A stretch of DNA of 64,000 nucleotides from Thermatribacter sp048814795 (GCA_048814795.1 CP184673.1:620001-684000), one strand, 5' to 3'; shown: positions 34,691 through 43,560, counted from the stretch's first letter. Numbers and translations are program-made. Notes: generated from the sequence alone by a model not told the origin.

Positions 34691-36532
34691 ATGTTTAAGG
34701 TCGAAATTTTGGATCAAGGGAAGGTTTTTGTCTTAGAATCCGCTCAGCATTTGTTTGAGGTTCTTCAGCAAGAAGGGTTGCTGGCAGAAGCTTACTGTGG
34801 TGGCAAGGGATTGTGTGGTAAATGTCTGATTCAGGTCGTTGAGGGGGAAGTTGCACCGCCCACTGCTTTGGAGCTGCGCCATCTTGACGAAAAGAAAATT
34901 GGTGAAGGCTTTAGGCTTGCCTGTCAGATTGAGCTCAGGAGTAACCTGAAGATAAGAATTCCGCACAGAGATGCTTTCTCGCTTCAAAGTATTTTTTATG
35001 GGTATAGTCAGGGTGTTATCAGGGATTTACCGTTACGTAAAAAAGTTGTTGTTTTGCGGAAACCCGAACTGGTGGAAGGCCTTTCTCTACAGGAAGTTCT
35101 GGAAAAAGAGCTTGGTGAGCCTGTTTCCCTTCCTGAGTGGGATGCAGAATCTCTCCAAATTCTGGGTTCAATTGGTGAGGGGGAAACAAAATCTTTCGAG
35201 GTTGTATATGGGAGAAATAAAATATGGTATATTGCCGAAAGCGACCAGGATGCAAGCAAAGATTTTCTGGGAATAGCCTTTGACCTGGGTACTACCACTC
35301 TGGCTTGCGAGCTTTTGGACCTCAAGAGTGGGACATCCCTTTACAGAGGAGCTACTCTCAACCGTCAGGCGAGTTTTGGGGCCGATGTCATTTCCCGCAT
35401 TGAGGCTATCCAGAAAAATCCAGGCAACCTGGTCAAGTTGAAAGAAGCGGCTGTTTCCACTATGAATCAGCTTATCGAGGAAGCAATAGAGAAAACCCAC
35501 AAGGACTTTCAAGATATATTTGTGGTTTCTGTAGCTGGTAACACTATCATGGAGCATATTTTCTGGGGTGTTTCTCCTGTTTCGATAGGTGTTGCTCCCT
35601 ATGTGCCAGTATTTGTTCGCTCCAGCGTTGGTTTGGGCAAAGAACTGGGACTTCTGGTCCATCCCCAGGCCCAGGTTTACCTTTTTCCTTCCTGTGCTGG
35701 TTATGTCGGAGGGGATATTGTCTCTGGTCTGGCTACCTTCGACGTTGAAGAAAGTAAAGAGACCACTCTGTACATAGATATTGGAACCAATGGAGAAATA
35801 GTACTAATCCATGAGGGTAAGATATGGTGTTGTGGAACGGCTGCTGGTCCTGCTTTTGAGGGAGCACAGATCCGTCAGGGAATGAGAGCAACTCCTGGTG
35901 CGGTGAGTTCGGTTTGTTTTAGAGGAGGAGAGCTGGTCTGGCAGACAATTGGCGGAGAATCTCCCCGGGGGATATGCGGTACCGGTTTGATAGACGCTTT
36001 AGCTCTGCTGGTGGAGAGCGGTTTGATCGGTCCTACCGGACGTTTTTCGGAAGGTTGTTCTCATCCTCTGGCTGCGAGGATTGAAGAGGAAAACGGGGAA
36101 AAGGTTTTTGTGATAAACAGAGAACCCCGTCTGGTGCTTACCCAGAAAGATATTTCGCAGTTGCAGCTTGCCAAGGCCGCACTACAGGCTGGAAGAGCCA
36201 TTCTCCTTAAAGAGGCAGGTCTTAAGGAAGAAGACATTCAAAGAGTAGTTTTAGCTGGTTCTTTTGGGAGCTTTATTAATCCTCAGAGTGCAGTTAAAAT
36301 AGGTCTTATCCCTCCGGCCAAACGAATAGAATCGGTGGGCAATGCCTGTCTGGCAGGGGCGAAGGAAGCCCTTCTTTCGGAAAGATTTCGTAAATATTGT
36401 GAAGAGTTAGCCAGGAGAGCTCACTATATCGAGCTTTCTGGAAGAACTGATTTTCAGGAAATCTTTACTCGTTCCCTGTTCTTCGATAATAGAGAACGTG
36501 AACAATCCACCTATTTGTCGAGTAATTTGTGA
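34691..36532 (+). CDS. RACo-like ASKHA protein with N-terminal 2Fe-2S ferredoxin domain
   Basis: 613 residues. The first 90 form a plant-type ferredoxin domain with Cys36, Cys42, Cys45 and Cys78. After a linker, an ASKHA ATPase-like domain begins near residue 195 (AFDLGTTTLACELLD), with SVAGNTIMEHIF, YIDIGTNGEIVL and CGTAAGPAFEGAQIRQGM. This is the architecture of RACo (reductive activator of corrinoid proteins) and related DUF4445 proteins, which use ATP and reduced iron-sulfur centres to return Co(II) to Co(I) in corrinoid methyltransferases. No corrinoid protein or methyltransferase is encoded in the window, so the target is unknown. ATG 34691 follows GAGGTAGGG. Confidence 0.87.
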   Translation: MFKVEILDQGKVFVLESAQHLFEVLQQEGLLAEAYCGGKGLCGKCLIQVVEGEVAPPTALELRHLDEKKIGEGFRLACQIELRSNLKIRIPHRDAFSLQSIFYGYSQGVIRDLPLRKKVVVLRKPELVEGLSLQEVLEKELGEPVSLPEWDAESLQILGSIGEGETKSFEVVYGRNKIWYIAESDQDASKDFLGIAFDLGTTTLACELLDLKSGTSLYRGATLNRQASFGADVISRIEAIQKNPGNLVKLKEAAVSTMNQLIEEAIEKTHKDFQDIFVVSVAGNTIMEHIFWGVSPVSIGVAPYVPVFVRSSVGLGKELGLLVHPQAQVYLFPSCAGYVGGDIVSGLATFDVEESKETTLYIDIGTNGEIVLIHEGKIWCCGTAAGPAFEGAQIRQGMRATPGAVSSVCFRGGELVWQTIGGESPRGICGTGLIDALALLVESGLIGPTGRFSEGCSHPLAARIEEENGEKVFVINREPRLVLTQKDISQLQLAKAALQAGRAILLKEAGLKEEDIQRVVLAGSFGSFINPQSAVKIGLIPPAKRIESVGNACLAGAKEALLSERFRKYCEELARRAHYIELSGRTDFQEIFTRSLFFDNREREQSTYLSSNL

Positions 36533-36545
36533 CGGAGGTTTGGCA

Positions 36546-37841
36546 ATGGCTGTTTTGAAACCCTTTCGCGGTTATCATTATTCACAGAAGTTAATTAAAG
36601 AGGGTCGCATTGGGAAGTTAGTCGCTCCTCCCTATGATGTTATTTCTCGTCGCAAAAGAGAGGTGCTTGCTCAGGACCCCCAGAACATCGTGCACGTTAT
36701 TCTGGGAAGAGATGATAGTGGTTACCAAAATGCTGCGGAGCTTTTCAAAAGCTGGCTTAAGAAAGGAATTATAGAAAAAGACCCTCTTCCTGGTTTCTAT
36801 ATTTATGAACAGGAATTCACTGTTCCTCGTTCTGGTGAAAAGAAAGTACGCACGGGTTTTGTTGCTCTGGTACGCATTGAGGAGTTTGAAAAACGCATTA
36901 TCCTGCCTCATGAAAAGACTATGCCCAAATATTCTCAGGACCGCCTGGAGTTACTGAGAGCTACCGAGGCTAACCTGGAGCAGATTTTCGGTATTTTTAA
37001 CGAAGGCACCATGGAAGTAGATTCGTTGCTCGAGGAAAACAAAAAAGCTGAGAATCTGCTTCTGGAGTTTGTCGATTTCGACGGAGTTTTACACAGAATT
37101 TTCAAATTACTTGATGTTCGGGTAGTTGATAAAATTCGAAGGATTTTGAATCCGCGAACTATTATCCTTGCTGATGGGCATCACCGTTACGAAACCAGCC
37201 TGATGTACCGCAGGGAAGTAAGGGAAAAGCTGGGAGACCCCCCTGGAGACTTGCCTGCAGACTACGTGATGATGACTCTGGTTAACCTGAAAAACCCGGG
37301 TCTTCTTGTTTTGCCTACCCATCGTTTGATACGTGATTTGCCGTTAGAACGGATCAGAGACTTTTTCAAGCGCTGCGAGGAATACTTTGTGGTTCACCTG
37401 TTTGAAGGAGAAGAGACCATGGAGCTTTTCTTAGAGCAGGCTCCCCCTAATACCATAGGTGTTTATGATAAGGTGGAAGGGACCTGGGGTTGTATCACCT
37501 TGCGGGATCGCCACATTATGGATGAGAAATTGGGTAGGGAGGATGTCAACCGTTATCTTGATACCTCGGTTCTGCACAAGCTGGTTTTTGAGGAAATACT
37601 GGGGATTGATGAGGAGACCCAGAAGAAAAACCTTTATATCGATTATCTTAGAGGCACCAAGGATGTTTTTCAGATTGCCAACGAAGAAAACGAATACCAG
37701 CTGGTGTTCGTCATGAAACCCACTCCCCTTGAGGATGTGGAGCGAGCCGTGCACGCTTTTCAGCGCATGCCTCAGAAGTCGACCTATTTTTATCCCAAGG
37801 TATGGAGCGGGTTGATCATGAGATTGCTTGAAGAAGAATGA
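36546..37841 (+). CDS. DUF1015 family protein
   Basis: 431 residues, normal for the family. Characteristic segments: KPFRGYHYS at the start, VAPPYDVIS, the ILPHEKTMPKYSQDRLELLRATEANLEQIFGIF block, and the highly conserved ILADGHHRYETS. Members are cytosolic and often stand beside central-metabolism genes; a relation to ParB/SerK-type serine kinases has been proposed for the wider fold, but function is not established. ATG 36546 after GGAGG is preferred over the open 36498. It directly precedes the hexulose-phosphate synthase gene, whose ATG overlaps its stop. Confidence 0.88.
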   Translation: MAVLKPFRGYHYSQKLIKEGRIGKLVAPPYDVISRRKREVLAQDPQNIVHVILGRDDSGYQNAAELFKSWLKKGIIEKDPLPGFYIYEQEFTVPRSGEKKVRTGFVALVRIEEFEKRIILPHEKTMPKYSQDRLELLRATEANLEQIFGIFNEGTMEVDSLLEENKKAENLLLEFVDFDGVLHRIFKLLDVRVVDKIRRILNPRTIILADGHHRYETSLMYRREVREKLGDPPGDLPADYVMMTLVNLKNPGLLVLPTHRLIRDLPLERIRDFFKRCEEYFVVHLFEGEETMELFLEQAPPNTIGVYDKVEGTWGCITLRDRHIMDEKLGREDVNRYLDTSVLHKLVFEEILGIDEETQKKNLYIDYLRGTKDVFQIANEENEYQLVFVMKPTPLEDVERAVHAFQRMPQKSTYFYPKVWSGLIMRLLEEE

Positions 37842-38500
37842 AGCGGACACTTTTGCAAGTTGCTCTGGATTTTGTGTCTCTGGAGGAAGCGAAGTGCCTC
37901 TGTGTTTCTGTTGGAGAACTGGCAGATATCTTAGAGGTGGGAACTCCCTTTATTTTAAGGTATGGTCTTTCCGTAATACCTTCTTTACAGGAATGCCTGG
38001 GAAAGCAAATTCCAGTATTTGCCGACCTGAAAATTGTTGACGGAGGTTTTGCGGAGGCCAAGCTGGCCTTGGAGCATGGAGCTTCTCTGGTTTCTGTTCT
38101 TGCTGGTGCAAGAGTGGAAACTCTTGAAGAAGTCTACGGTGCCTGTCGGGAAAAGAAAGCCAAGGTGGTTGTAGATACTGTTGATCTTTTGCCTTTTGAC
38201 CGGGAAAAGATTCAGTACTTGCTCGCCCATCCCCCTCACTATCTTTGCCTTCATGTGCCCCATGACGTGGTGGAGAAAGGAGCAGTATTTCTTGATGAGT
38301 TGCAGGAGTTTCTGGTTTTTAAGGAGCACAACCTTTCTCTTATGGTCGCTGGTGGTTTGAACCCTCACATTTTACCTCAGGTGCTTGAAGCACTTTCTCC
38401 GGAAGTGGTGGTGGTTGGCTCTGCGGTGACCAGGAGCTCTGCTCCTGAAGAAACCTTGAGATTACTGAGGAGGCTTCTTGATGAGTACGGATCTGCCTGA
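37838..38500 (+). CDS. hxlA: 3-hexulose-6-phosphate synthase (OMPDC superfamily)
   Basis: 220-residue TIM barrel of the HPS/KGPDC group. Seen: LQVALDF at strand 1, EVGTPFILRYGL, the superfamily DxKxxD motif as DLKIVD and the phosphate-binding AGGLNP and VVGSAV. The reaction joins formaldehyde and ribulose 5-phosphate to hexulose 6-phosphate, or the reverse, which supplies pentose phosphate from hexose phosphate. The overlapping isomerase gene strongly supports HPS over ketogulonate-phosphate decarboxylase. It overlaps the DUF1015 stop by four bases (ATGA). Confidence 0.87.
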   Translation: MKRTLLQVALDFVSLEEAKCLCVSVGELADILEVGTPFILRYGLSVIPSLQECLGKQIPVFADLKIVDGGFAEAKLALEHGASLVSVLAGARVETLEEVYGACREKKAKVVVDTVDLLPFDREKIQYLLAHPPHYLCLHVPHDVVEKGAVFLDELQEFLVFKEHNLSLMVAGGLNPHILPQVLEALSPEVVVVGSAVTRSSAPEETLRLLRRLLDEYGSA

Positions 38501-39059
38501 TTTTTCTTCGGTTTTGAAAGTAGTGCTGGACGAAGCTGGTTCGCTTCTTGAGAGAGTAGACAAGAAAGCGTTGTCTGAGCTTTTGCAGGAAGTTGCTTCA
38601 GATTGGAAAAACAGGCGGCTTTTTTTCTGGGCTCGGGGGAGAAGTTTCTTAATTCTAAAAGCTTTTGCCATGCGGCTCATGCATCTTGGGTACAGGGTGC
38701 ATATTGTTGGAGAAGTGGATTGTCCTTCAATTGGCAGGGGCGATATTCTGGTAGTAGCCAGTGGTTCAGGTGCCACTTCTTCGGTATTGCTTTTTAGTGA
38801 AAAAGCCAAAAAGTTTGGCGCCCGAGTAGTTGCTTTTACTGGAAAGGTTGGTACCCCGCTTGCCAAAGTTGCTGACCTGGTGGTTCCGCTTAAAAGTGAG
38901 GACGCACCGCCCAGCATTCAGCTTTTTGCAAATGGTAGCGGGACTCGCTTTGAAGAGGCACTGTTCATCCTCTTTGATGCTTGCATACTTTACCTTATTT
39001 GGAACAGAAAAGAAGAGGCATATTTGGAAATGATGCGTCGACATGCTAACCTGGAGTGA
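38481..39059 (+). CDS. hxlB: 6-phospho-3-hexuloisomerase (SIS domain)
   Basis: 192 residues with a single SIS sugar-isomerase fold: ARGRSFLILKAFAMRLMHLGYRVHIVGE, the phosphate loop ASGSGATSS, and the C-terminal catalytic region GSGTRFEEALFILFDACIL. It interconverts 3-hexulose 6-phosphate and fructose 6-phosphate, completing the RuMP couple with hxlA. ATG 38481 follows GAGGAGG and overlaps the hxlA stop. In a fermenter this pair can act for formaldehyde detoxification or as a route to ribose 5-phosphate. Confidence 0.9.
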   Translation: MSTDLPDFSSVLKVVLDEAGSLLERVDKKALSELLQEVASDWKNRRLFFWARGRSFLILKAFAMRLMHLGYRVHIVGEVDCPSIGRGDILVVASGSGATSSVLLFSEKAKKFGARVVAFTGKVGTPLAKVADLVVPLKSEDAPPSIQLFANGSGTRFEEALFILFDACILYLIWNRKEEAYLEMMRRHANLE

Positions 39060-39065
39060 ACATAT

Positions 39066-39764
39066 TCATTCGCGGATGCGTATCAGTTTTCTTCCCAGTT
39101 TGGAATTGATTTCTTCTGCCCAGGCTTTGAGGGTTGCTATTGGATAAGGGTTTACTTTTTGCGCTTCTTCGGTAAGAGTTTTCTGTTTTTGAAAATTTTG
39201 CCAGTACCAGAGGGGAGCTTTTTGCAGGTATTGAGCCATTTCTTCTAAGGTTTCCAGGGTGTGAAAAGGGGGATAAATTGTGGTTCGAAACTCTACTTTA
39301 TGAGAGGGAAAGGTTGAGGTAAGTTCCAGGGTTTTGAGAAACTCTCTGTGAAATATTTGGGGTGCTACCAAGGAGTAGTTTTCTGGCGGTACCTTAAAAT
39401 CTATAGCCCAGTAATCCACAAGCCCTTCTTTTTCAAGTTTTTCGATTCTGTTTGGGAAACTGCCGTTGGTATCTATTTTGGTTAAGAAATCTTCTTTTTT
39501 TGCCCATTCCAGAAAAGAAAATAATTTTTCGAAGTGCAGCAGCGGTTCTCCACCGCTTATGCAAATTGCGTCGATGAAAACTTTGCGCTTGAGGAGAAAT
39601 TCACGAACCGTGTTTTCTTGGATTAAAGGTAATTTTTGCCAATCTTTAACCAGCTCCGGGTTTTGGCAGTAAGGACAATAGAAATTACAGCTACCCACAA
39701 AGAGCAGGGTGCTTATTTGGGCTGGATAATCTATGTAACTTACTTTCTGCCATCCACGAAACAT
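39066..39764 (-). CDS. nrdG: Anaerobic ribonucleotide reductase activating enzyme (radical SAM)
   Basis: 232-residue radical SAM protein. The cluster motif is CNFYCPYC near residue 27, and CISGGEPLLH and KIDTNGSFP follow. It cleaves S-adenosylmethionine to make the glycyl radical on NrdD. The length and the NrdG2-like C-terminus match activases of class III reductases with a zinc-ribbon NrdD. It lies downstream of nrdD on the same strand, 24 bases past its stop, with a 10-bp hairpin between. No strong ribosome site precedes its ATG, so its level may be set low through that hairpin. Confidence 0.9.
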   Translation of the reverse strand: MFRGWQKVSYIDYPAQISTLLFVGSCNFYCPYCQNPELVKDWQKLPLIQENTVREFLLKRKVFIDAICISGGEPLLHFEKLFSFLEWAKKEDFLTKIDTNGSFPNRIEKLEKEGLVDYWAIDFKVPPENYSLVAPQIFHREFLKTLELTSTFPSHKVEFRTTIYPPFHTLETLEEMAQYLQKAPLWYWQNFQKQKTLTEEAQKVNPYPIATLKAWAEEINSKLGRKLIRIRE

Positions 39765-39774
39765 TGTGCACTCG

Positions 39775-39798
39775 GGGAGCCTGATGTATCAGGCTCCC
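39775..39798 (-). other. Hairpin between nrdD and nrdG
   Basis: Ten perfect pairs (39775-39784 with 39789-39798) and a loop reading TGTA on the + strand (TACA on the transcribed sense strand). It overlaps the nrdD stop codon. Its core CCTGATGTATCAGG (39780-39793) is identical to that of the hairpin at 19346. No U-tract; it may tune nrdG expression. Confidence 0.65.
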
Positions 39799-41897
39799 AG
39801 AACCTTCTCCTTTTCAAGCTGATATTCTTTGCGTTCTCTAAATTCTTCCTGTTTACCCCGATTCCAGCGCCTTACCGGGCGATAGTAACCCACCACTCGA
39901 GAATAAACTTCTGTTTCCTGATTGCAGTGGGGGCAGATGAAGGTTTTGCCGGACAGATACCCGTGGTTGGGACAGACTGAAAAAGTGGGAGTGATAGTCA
40001 AATAGGGTATGGGATAGTTTTCGAAGGCTCTTTTGATGAAGAGCTTTACAGTTTGGGGATGGGGAGTTTCAGGTAAAAAGAGGTGAAAGACAGTGCCCCC
40101 TGTATAGAGGGTTTGCAGATCCTTCTGGTGCTCCAGTGCCTCAAAGGGGTCTTCAGTATAGTTAACAGGGAGGTAAGTGCTGTTTGTATAATAAGGTTCG
40201 TTTTCGCCAGCAGTTATAATGTCGGGGAATCTTTTTTTATCGTGACGCGCCAGGCGGTAGCTGGCGCCTTCTGCTGGGGTTGCTTCAAGGTTGTAGAGGT
40301 TGCCCGTTTCTTCCTGAAAGTCGGCAAGCAGCTCTCTCATGAAGTTCAGGACTTTGATTGCAAAAGCTTTTCCTTCCGGATGAGCTATGGATACTCCCAA
40401 GAAATTAAGACAAGCTTCGTTCATGCCCACAAGACCGATAGTTGAGAAGTGATTACGAAAAGTTCCCAGATATCTCCGTGTGTAGGGAAGAAGGCCGTTT
40501 TTCATGTTGCGTTCGATGACTTTGCGCTTAATTTCCAGGGCCGTTTTTGCAATGTACATGGTTCGTTTGAGGCGAGCGAAAAATTCTTTTTCGGATTTAC
40601 TCAGGTAGCCAATTCGGGGCAGGTTGATGGTGACCACTCCGATGGAACCAGTTTTATCTGCCGAGCCAAAGAGGCCCCCGAAGCGACTGCGTAAGGTACG
40701 CAGGTCCAGCTGCAGGCGACAGCACATGGAGCGCACATCACCCGGGTTCATATCTGTTGAAATAAAATTCTGGAAATAAGGCACACCGTACTTTGCAGTG
40801 AGTTTCCAGAGAAGCTGGGCATTCTCTGATTCCCAGGGGAAATCGGGGGTTATATTGTAGGTGGGTATGGGAAAGGAGAAGACTCTTCCCTCATAATCAC
40901 CTTCCAGCATGACCTCAAGAAATGCCTTGTTGATCATATCCATTTCTTCCTGGTAGTCACCATAGGTGCCCAGCTCTGGTCTTTCTTTCCCACCTATTAC
41001 CACTGGACGTTCGCGCATGTCTTCGGGCACGATCCAGTCGAAAGAAAAGTTGATAAAAGGTGCTTGACTTCCCCAGCGAGAGGGGACATTCATAGCAAAA
41101 ACCATTTGCTGAATGAGCTGTTTGACCATTCGATAATTAAGCCGATCAAAACGCACAAAGGGGGCGAGGTAGGTGTCAACAGAATTAAAAGCCTGAGCTC
41201 CAGCAAACTCCATCTGCATGGTGCCCAGGAAATTGACCATTTGCCCGGTTAAAGCGGAAAGGTGTTTGGCTGGTCCAGCGGCTATTTTATCTTTTACTCC
41301 TCCAAACCCTTCGCGGATTAACTGCTCCAGCGACCAGCCTGCGCAATATGCAGTTAACCCGTAAGAAAGATCGTGGATATGAATGTCAGCGTTGATGTGT
41401 GCTTCTTTGACTTCATCTGGATAAATGCGATTCAGGGTGTAGTTGGCCATTACGGAACCCGCAACATGCAAAACCAGGCCGGGGTAGGAGTAAGTGGTGT
41501 TAGAGTTTTCCTGAGTGCGCCAGTCTGCTTGTAAGAGGTATTCTTGGACGATTTTTTCTATATCCACTTTGGCCTGCAGAGTCTCTCTCAATTCCTGGCG
41601 TTTACGACGATAGAGGATATAGGCCTTGGCTACTTTGGAGAAACCATTTTCAATCAGTGTTTCTTCAACAAAGTCCTGGATGGTTTCAATGTTTACTGTT
41701 GCATCCGAACCAAACTTTTCAAATAACTTCGTGGTTACTATTTTACTCAACTCTTCCGGGATGGTTGCTGTTTCTTCTCCTACGGCCTGAAAGGCTTTGT
41801 AGATGGCTCGCTCAATGCGGGCTCTATCAAAGGGCACAATTCTTCCATCCCTCTTTTGAACCTGTCTGGGAGCAAGCAGGTCATGAGTTTCCTCCAT
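39789..41897 (-). CDS. nrdD: Anaerobic (class III) ribonucleoside-triphosphate reductase
   Basis: 702 residues. An N-terminal ATP-cone (residues about 10-100, VQKRDGRIVPFDRARIERAIYKAF) provides allosteric control. The catalytic barrel contains RMVKQLIQQMVFAMNVPSRWGSQAPF and MCCRLQLDLRTL. The C-terminal zinc ribbon (CPNHGYLSGKTFICPHC) and the glycyl-radical site (NRGKQEEF, Gly681) are intact. It makes deoxyribonucleotides without oxygen, showing the organism can grow anaerobically. Its start overlaps the nrdR stop, so nrdR-nrdD-nrdG form one operon with a shared promoter at 42417. Confidence 0.95.
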   Translation of the reverse strand: MEETHDLLAPRQVQKRDGRIVPFDRARIERAIYKAFQAVGEETATIPEELSKIVTTKLFEKFGSDATVNIETIQDFVEETLIENGFSKVAKAYILYRRKRQELRETLQAKVDIEKIVQEYLLQADWRTQENSNTTYSYPGLVLHVAGSVMANYTLNRIYPDEVKEAHINADIHIHDLSYGLTAYCAGWSLEQLIREGFGGVKDKIAAGPAKHLSALTGQMVNFLGTMQMEFAGAQAFNSVDTYLAPFVRFDRLNYRMVKQLIQQMVFAMNVPSRWGSQAPFINFSFDWIVPEDMRERPVVIGGKERPELGTYGDYQEEMDMINKAFLEVMLEGDYEGRVFSFPIPTYNITPDFPWESENAQLLWKLTAKYGVPYFQNFISTDMNPGDVRSMCCRLQLDLRTLRSRFGGLFGSADKTGSIGVVTINLPRIGYLSKSEKEFFARLKRTMYIAKTALEIKRKVIERNMKNGLLPYTRRYLGTFRNHFSTIGLVGMNEACLNFLGVSIAHPEGKAFAIKVLNFMRELLADFQEETGNLYNLEATPAEGASYRLARHDKKRFPDIITAGENEPYYTNSTYLPVNYTEDPFEALEHQKDLQTLYTGGTVFHLFLPETPHPQTVKLFIKRAFENYPIPYLTITPTFSVCPNHGYLSGKTFICPHCNQETEVYSRVVGYYRPVRRWNRGKQEEFRERKEYQLEKEKVLGA

Positions 41898-42369
41898 CTT
41901 TTAAACCCCCTTTTCCCTTCTCTTTGACTAAAGAGCCTAAAATTTCTATAAACTGGTCCACATCGCGAAACTCGCGATAGACTGAGGCAAAGCGCACATA
42001 CGCTACCTGGTCGATCTTTTTAAGCTTGTTCATAACTTTTTCGCCAATGTACGAGGTGGGTACTTCCTCATAGCCTTCTTCCTGAAGCTCTTTTTCGACT
42101 TCGCTGGCCACGGCTTCTAAAATTTCTGTGGACACAGGTCTTTTTTCACAGGCTTTCAAGAGGCCATTGAGAATCTTTTTGCGGTCAAACAACTGTCGGT
42201 TACCGCTTTTTTTGATCACTACCAAAGGTTCTCGTTCGCAACGTTCGTAAGTCGTGAAGCGACGGTGGCAACTCTGGCACTCTCTGCGCCTGCGCACACT
42301 GTAGCCGTTTTCAACAACTCTGGTGTCAATCACCCGGGAGTCTGGCTCACCACAGTAAGGACAATGCAT
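41881..42369 (-). CDS. nrdR: Transcriptional repressor NrdR
   Basis: 162 residues. The N-terminal zinc ribbon MHCPYCG...CQSCHRRFTTYER is followed by an ATP-cone (PLVVIKKSGNRQLFDRKKILNGLLKAC) that senses ATP/dATP. It represses ribonucleotide reductase genes by binding paired NrdR boxes. It is the first gene of the nrdR-nrdD-nrdG unit, and two box-like sites lie in its own promoter region, implying autoregulation. The length is normal. Confidence 0.95.
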   Translation of the reverse strand: MHCPYCGEPDSRVIDTRVVENGYSVRRRRECQSCHRRFTTYERCEREPLVVIKKSGNRQLFDRKKILNGLLKACEKRPVSTEILEAVASEVEKELQEEGYEEVPTSYIGEKVMNKLKKIDQVAYVRFASVYREFRDVDQFIEILGSLVKEKGKGGLKDGGNS

Positions 42370-42376
42370 AATAACC

Positions 42377-42445
42377 CCAATATGTAGGATTAATATGATT
42401 TTAAAAACCTATATATAGTATAGAACTTAATTTTGGTGAAGTCAA
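42377..42445 (-). promoter_or_regulatory. nrdR promoter with two NrdR-box-like sites
   Basis: Read on the - strand: TTGACT (42440-42445), 17-base spacer, TATACT (42417-42422). ACTATATATAGG (42408-42419) overlaps the -10 and CCTACATATTGG (42377-42388) lies 31 bp downstream. The sites resemble the NrdR-box core, and a spacing of about three helical turns is typical of paired NrdR boxes. Confidence 0.75.
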
Positions 42446-42526
42446 TTGCTGGTAGGGGAATCAGGAAAAAATTTTTGCTGATTTCATTTTATCACTCAAA
42501 ACCGGAAAGCTCATAATTCTTTGTTT

Positions 42527-43330
42527 TTAGACCTGGTAAAGTTCAGGGCGGCGTAAGTTTTTAAAGAAAAGGTGTTGCATCGGATTTCCACTTTTGGGAT
42601 GGCGATAGCGCCTTACTTCCTCTCTTGAAAACTCAAAAACCACCAGTTGATTTCCTGGAAGATAAAGTTCTCTTATTATTTCGCCCCGAGGGTTTATGGC
42701 CATCAACCCTCCGCCTGGCCTGGGTTTTTGCTTGAACCATAAATTGCAGCAGCCTACAAATATCCGGTAATCGTAAGCACGGGCTGGCAGGTATTTAACC
42801 CAAAGATTGTTTCGTAAAGAAGGCACAGCATGAGGTCCGAATATTATTTCTGCTCCTTTTCTTTCCAGAGTGGCTATAACTTCCGGCAGGTGCCACTCCA
42901 CGCACAAAGCAATTCCAAAGCGAATTTCAGGGTGTTCGAAAACGGGGAGTTCATTGCCCGGTTTAAGAAGAGTTTTTTCTTTTTCGCCCAGGTGAGTTTT
43001 TCGGTAAATTTTTCTTTCCCCCCAGGGGAAAAAGACTCCGTGGGCTATGAAAAGATTTCCGGGTTTATCTTTTTCGATGAAGCCGGCCAGAATGGTGATC
43101 CCGGTTTCCTGAGACAGCTTCTGAACTGACTGGAGTAGAGCACTATCTGAGGTGCAGGGGCGAATATGATCTGGTTGCATGAAGTACCCATGCAGGGAAA
43201 GCTCTGGGAAACAGAGGATTTTTACGCCAGCTGCTTGAGCTCCCCAGGCTATCTGGCTATGCAGGTTCAAAGCAGCCTTCTCATTGTAGAGATTTTCGGT
43301 TTGAGCAAGTCCTATCCGGATATTTTGCAT
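42527..43330 (-). CDS. Nitrilase-superfamily amidohydrolase
   Basis: 267-residue carbon-nitrogen hydrolase. The Glu-Lys-Cys triad is visible in FPELSLHGY, YRKTHLG and ALCVEWH. The fold is complete and there is no signal peptide, so it is cytosolic. Members hydrolyse nitriles or amides such as omega-amides, carbamoyl-polyamines or ureido compounds; the substrate cannot be told. It is transcribed divergently from the cobalamin operon; its start region lacks a clear ribosome site. The 157 bases to nrdR hold the nrdR promoter. Confidence 0.87.
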   Translation of the reverse strand: MQNIRIGLAQTENLYNEKAALNLHSQIAWGAQAAGVKILCFPELSLHGYFMQPDHIRPCTSDSALLQSVQKLSQETGITILAGFIEKDKPGNLFIAHGVFFPWGERKIYRKTHLGEKEKTLLKPGNELPVFEHPEIRFGIALCVEWHLPEVIATLERKGAEIIFGPHAVPSLRNNLWVKYLPARAYDYRIFVGCCNLWFKQKPRPGGGLMAINPRGEIIRELYLPGNQLVVFEFSREEVRRYRHPKSGNPMQHLFFKNLRRPELYQV

Positions 43331-43336
43331 TTTTTA

Positions 43337-43364
43337 TTGCTTGTGCTCTGAGTTTTGCTATAAT
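43337..43364 (+). promoter_or_regulatory. Promoter of the cobalamin operon
   Basis: TTGCTT (43337-43342), 16-base spacer, perfect TATAAT (43359-43364), about 35 bases before the riboswitch. Confidence 0.6.
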
Positions 43365-43400
43365 ATTAATGGAAATTTTTGAAAAGTGAATAGCAGTTTT

Positions 43401-43544
43401 CTCAGGTGTTCGGGAAACCGGTGCGAATCCGGTGCGGACCCGCCGCTGTGAGAGGGAACGAAAGGTGCAAAAAGCCACTGGCTGAAAAAGCTGGGAAGGT
43501 GCACCGAGTAGGTTAGAGCCCTCGAGCCAGAAGACCGGCCTGAG
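43401..43544 (+). promoter_or_regulatory. Cobalamin (AdoCbl-type) riboswitch
   Basis: The conserved core is present: GGTGCGAATCCGGTGCGG, then CCCGCCGCTGTGA, the GCCACTGG element and the late B12-box-like GCCAGAAGACCGGCC. CTCAGG (43401-43406) pairs with CCTGAG (43539-43544) to close the structure. It lies directly upstream of cbiK and the import and synthesis genes, so it should shut the operon down when cobalamin is plentiful. Confidence 0.95.
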
Positions 43545-43560
43545 AAGCGAATTTTTTCGG

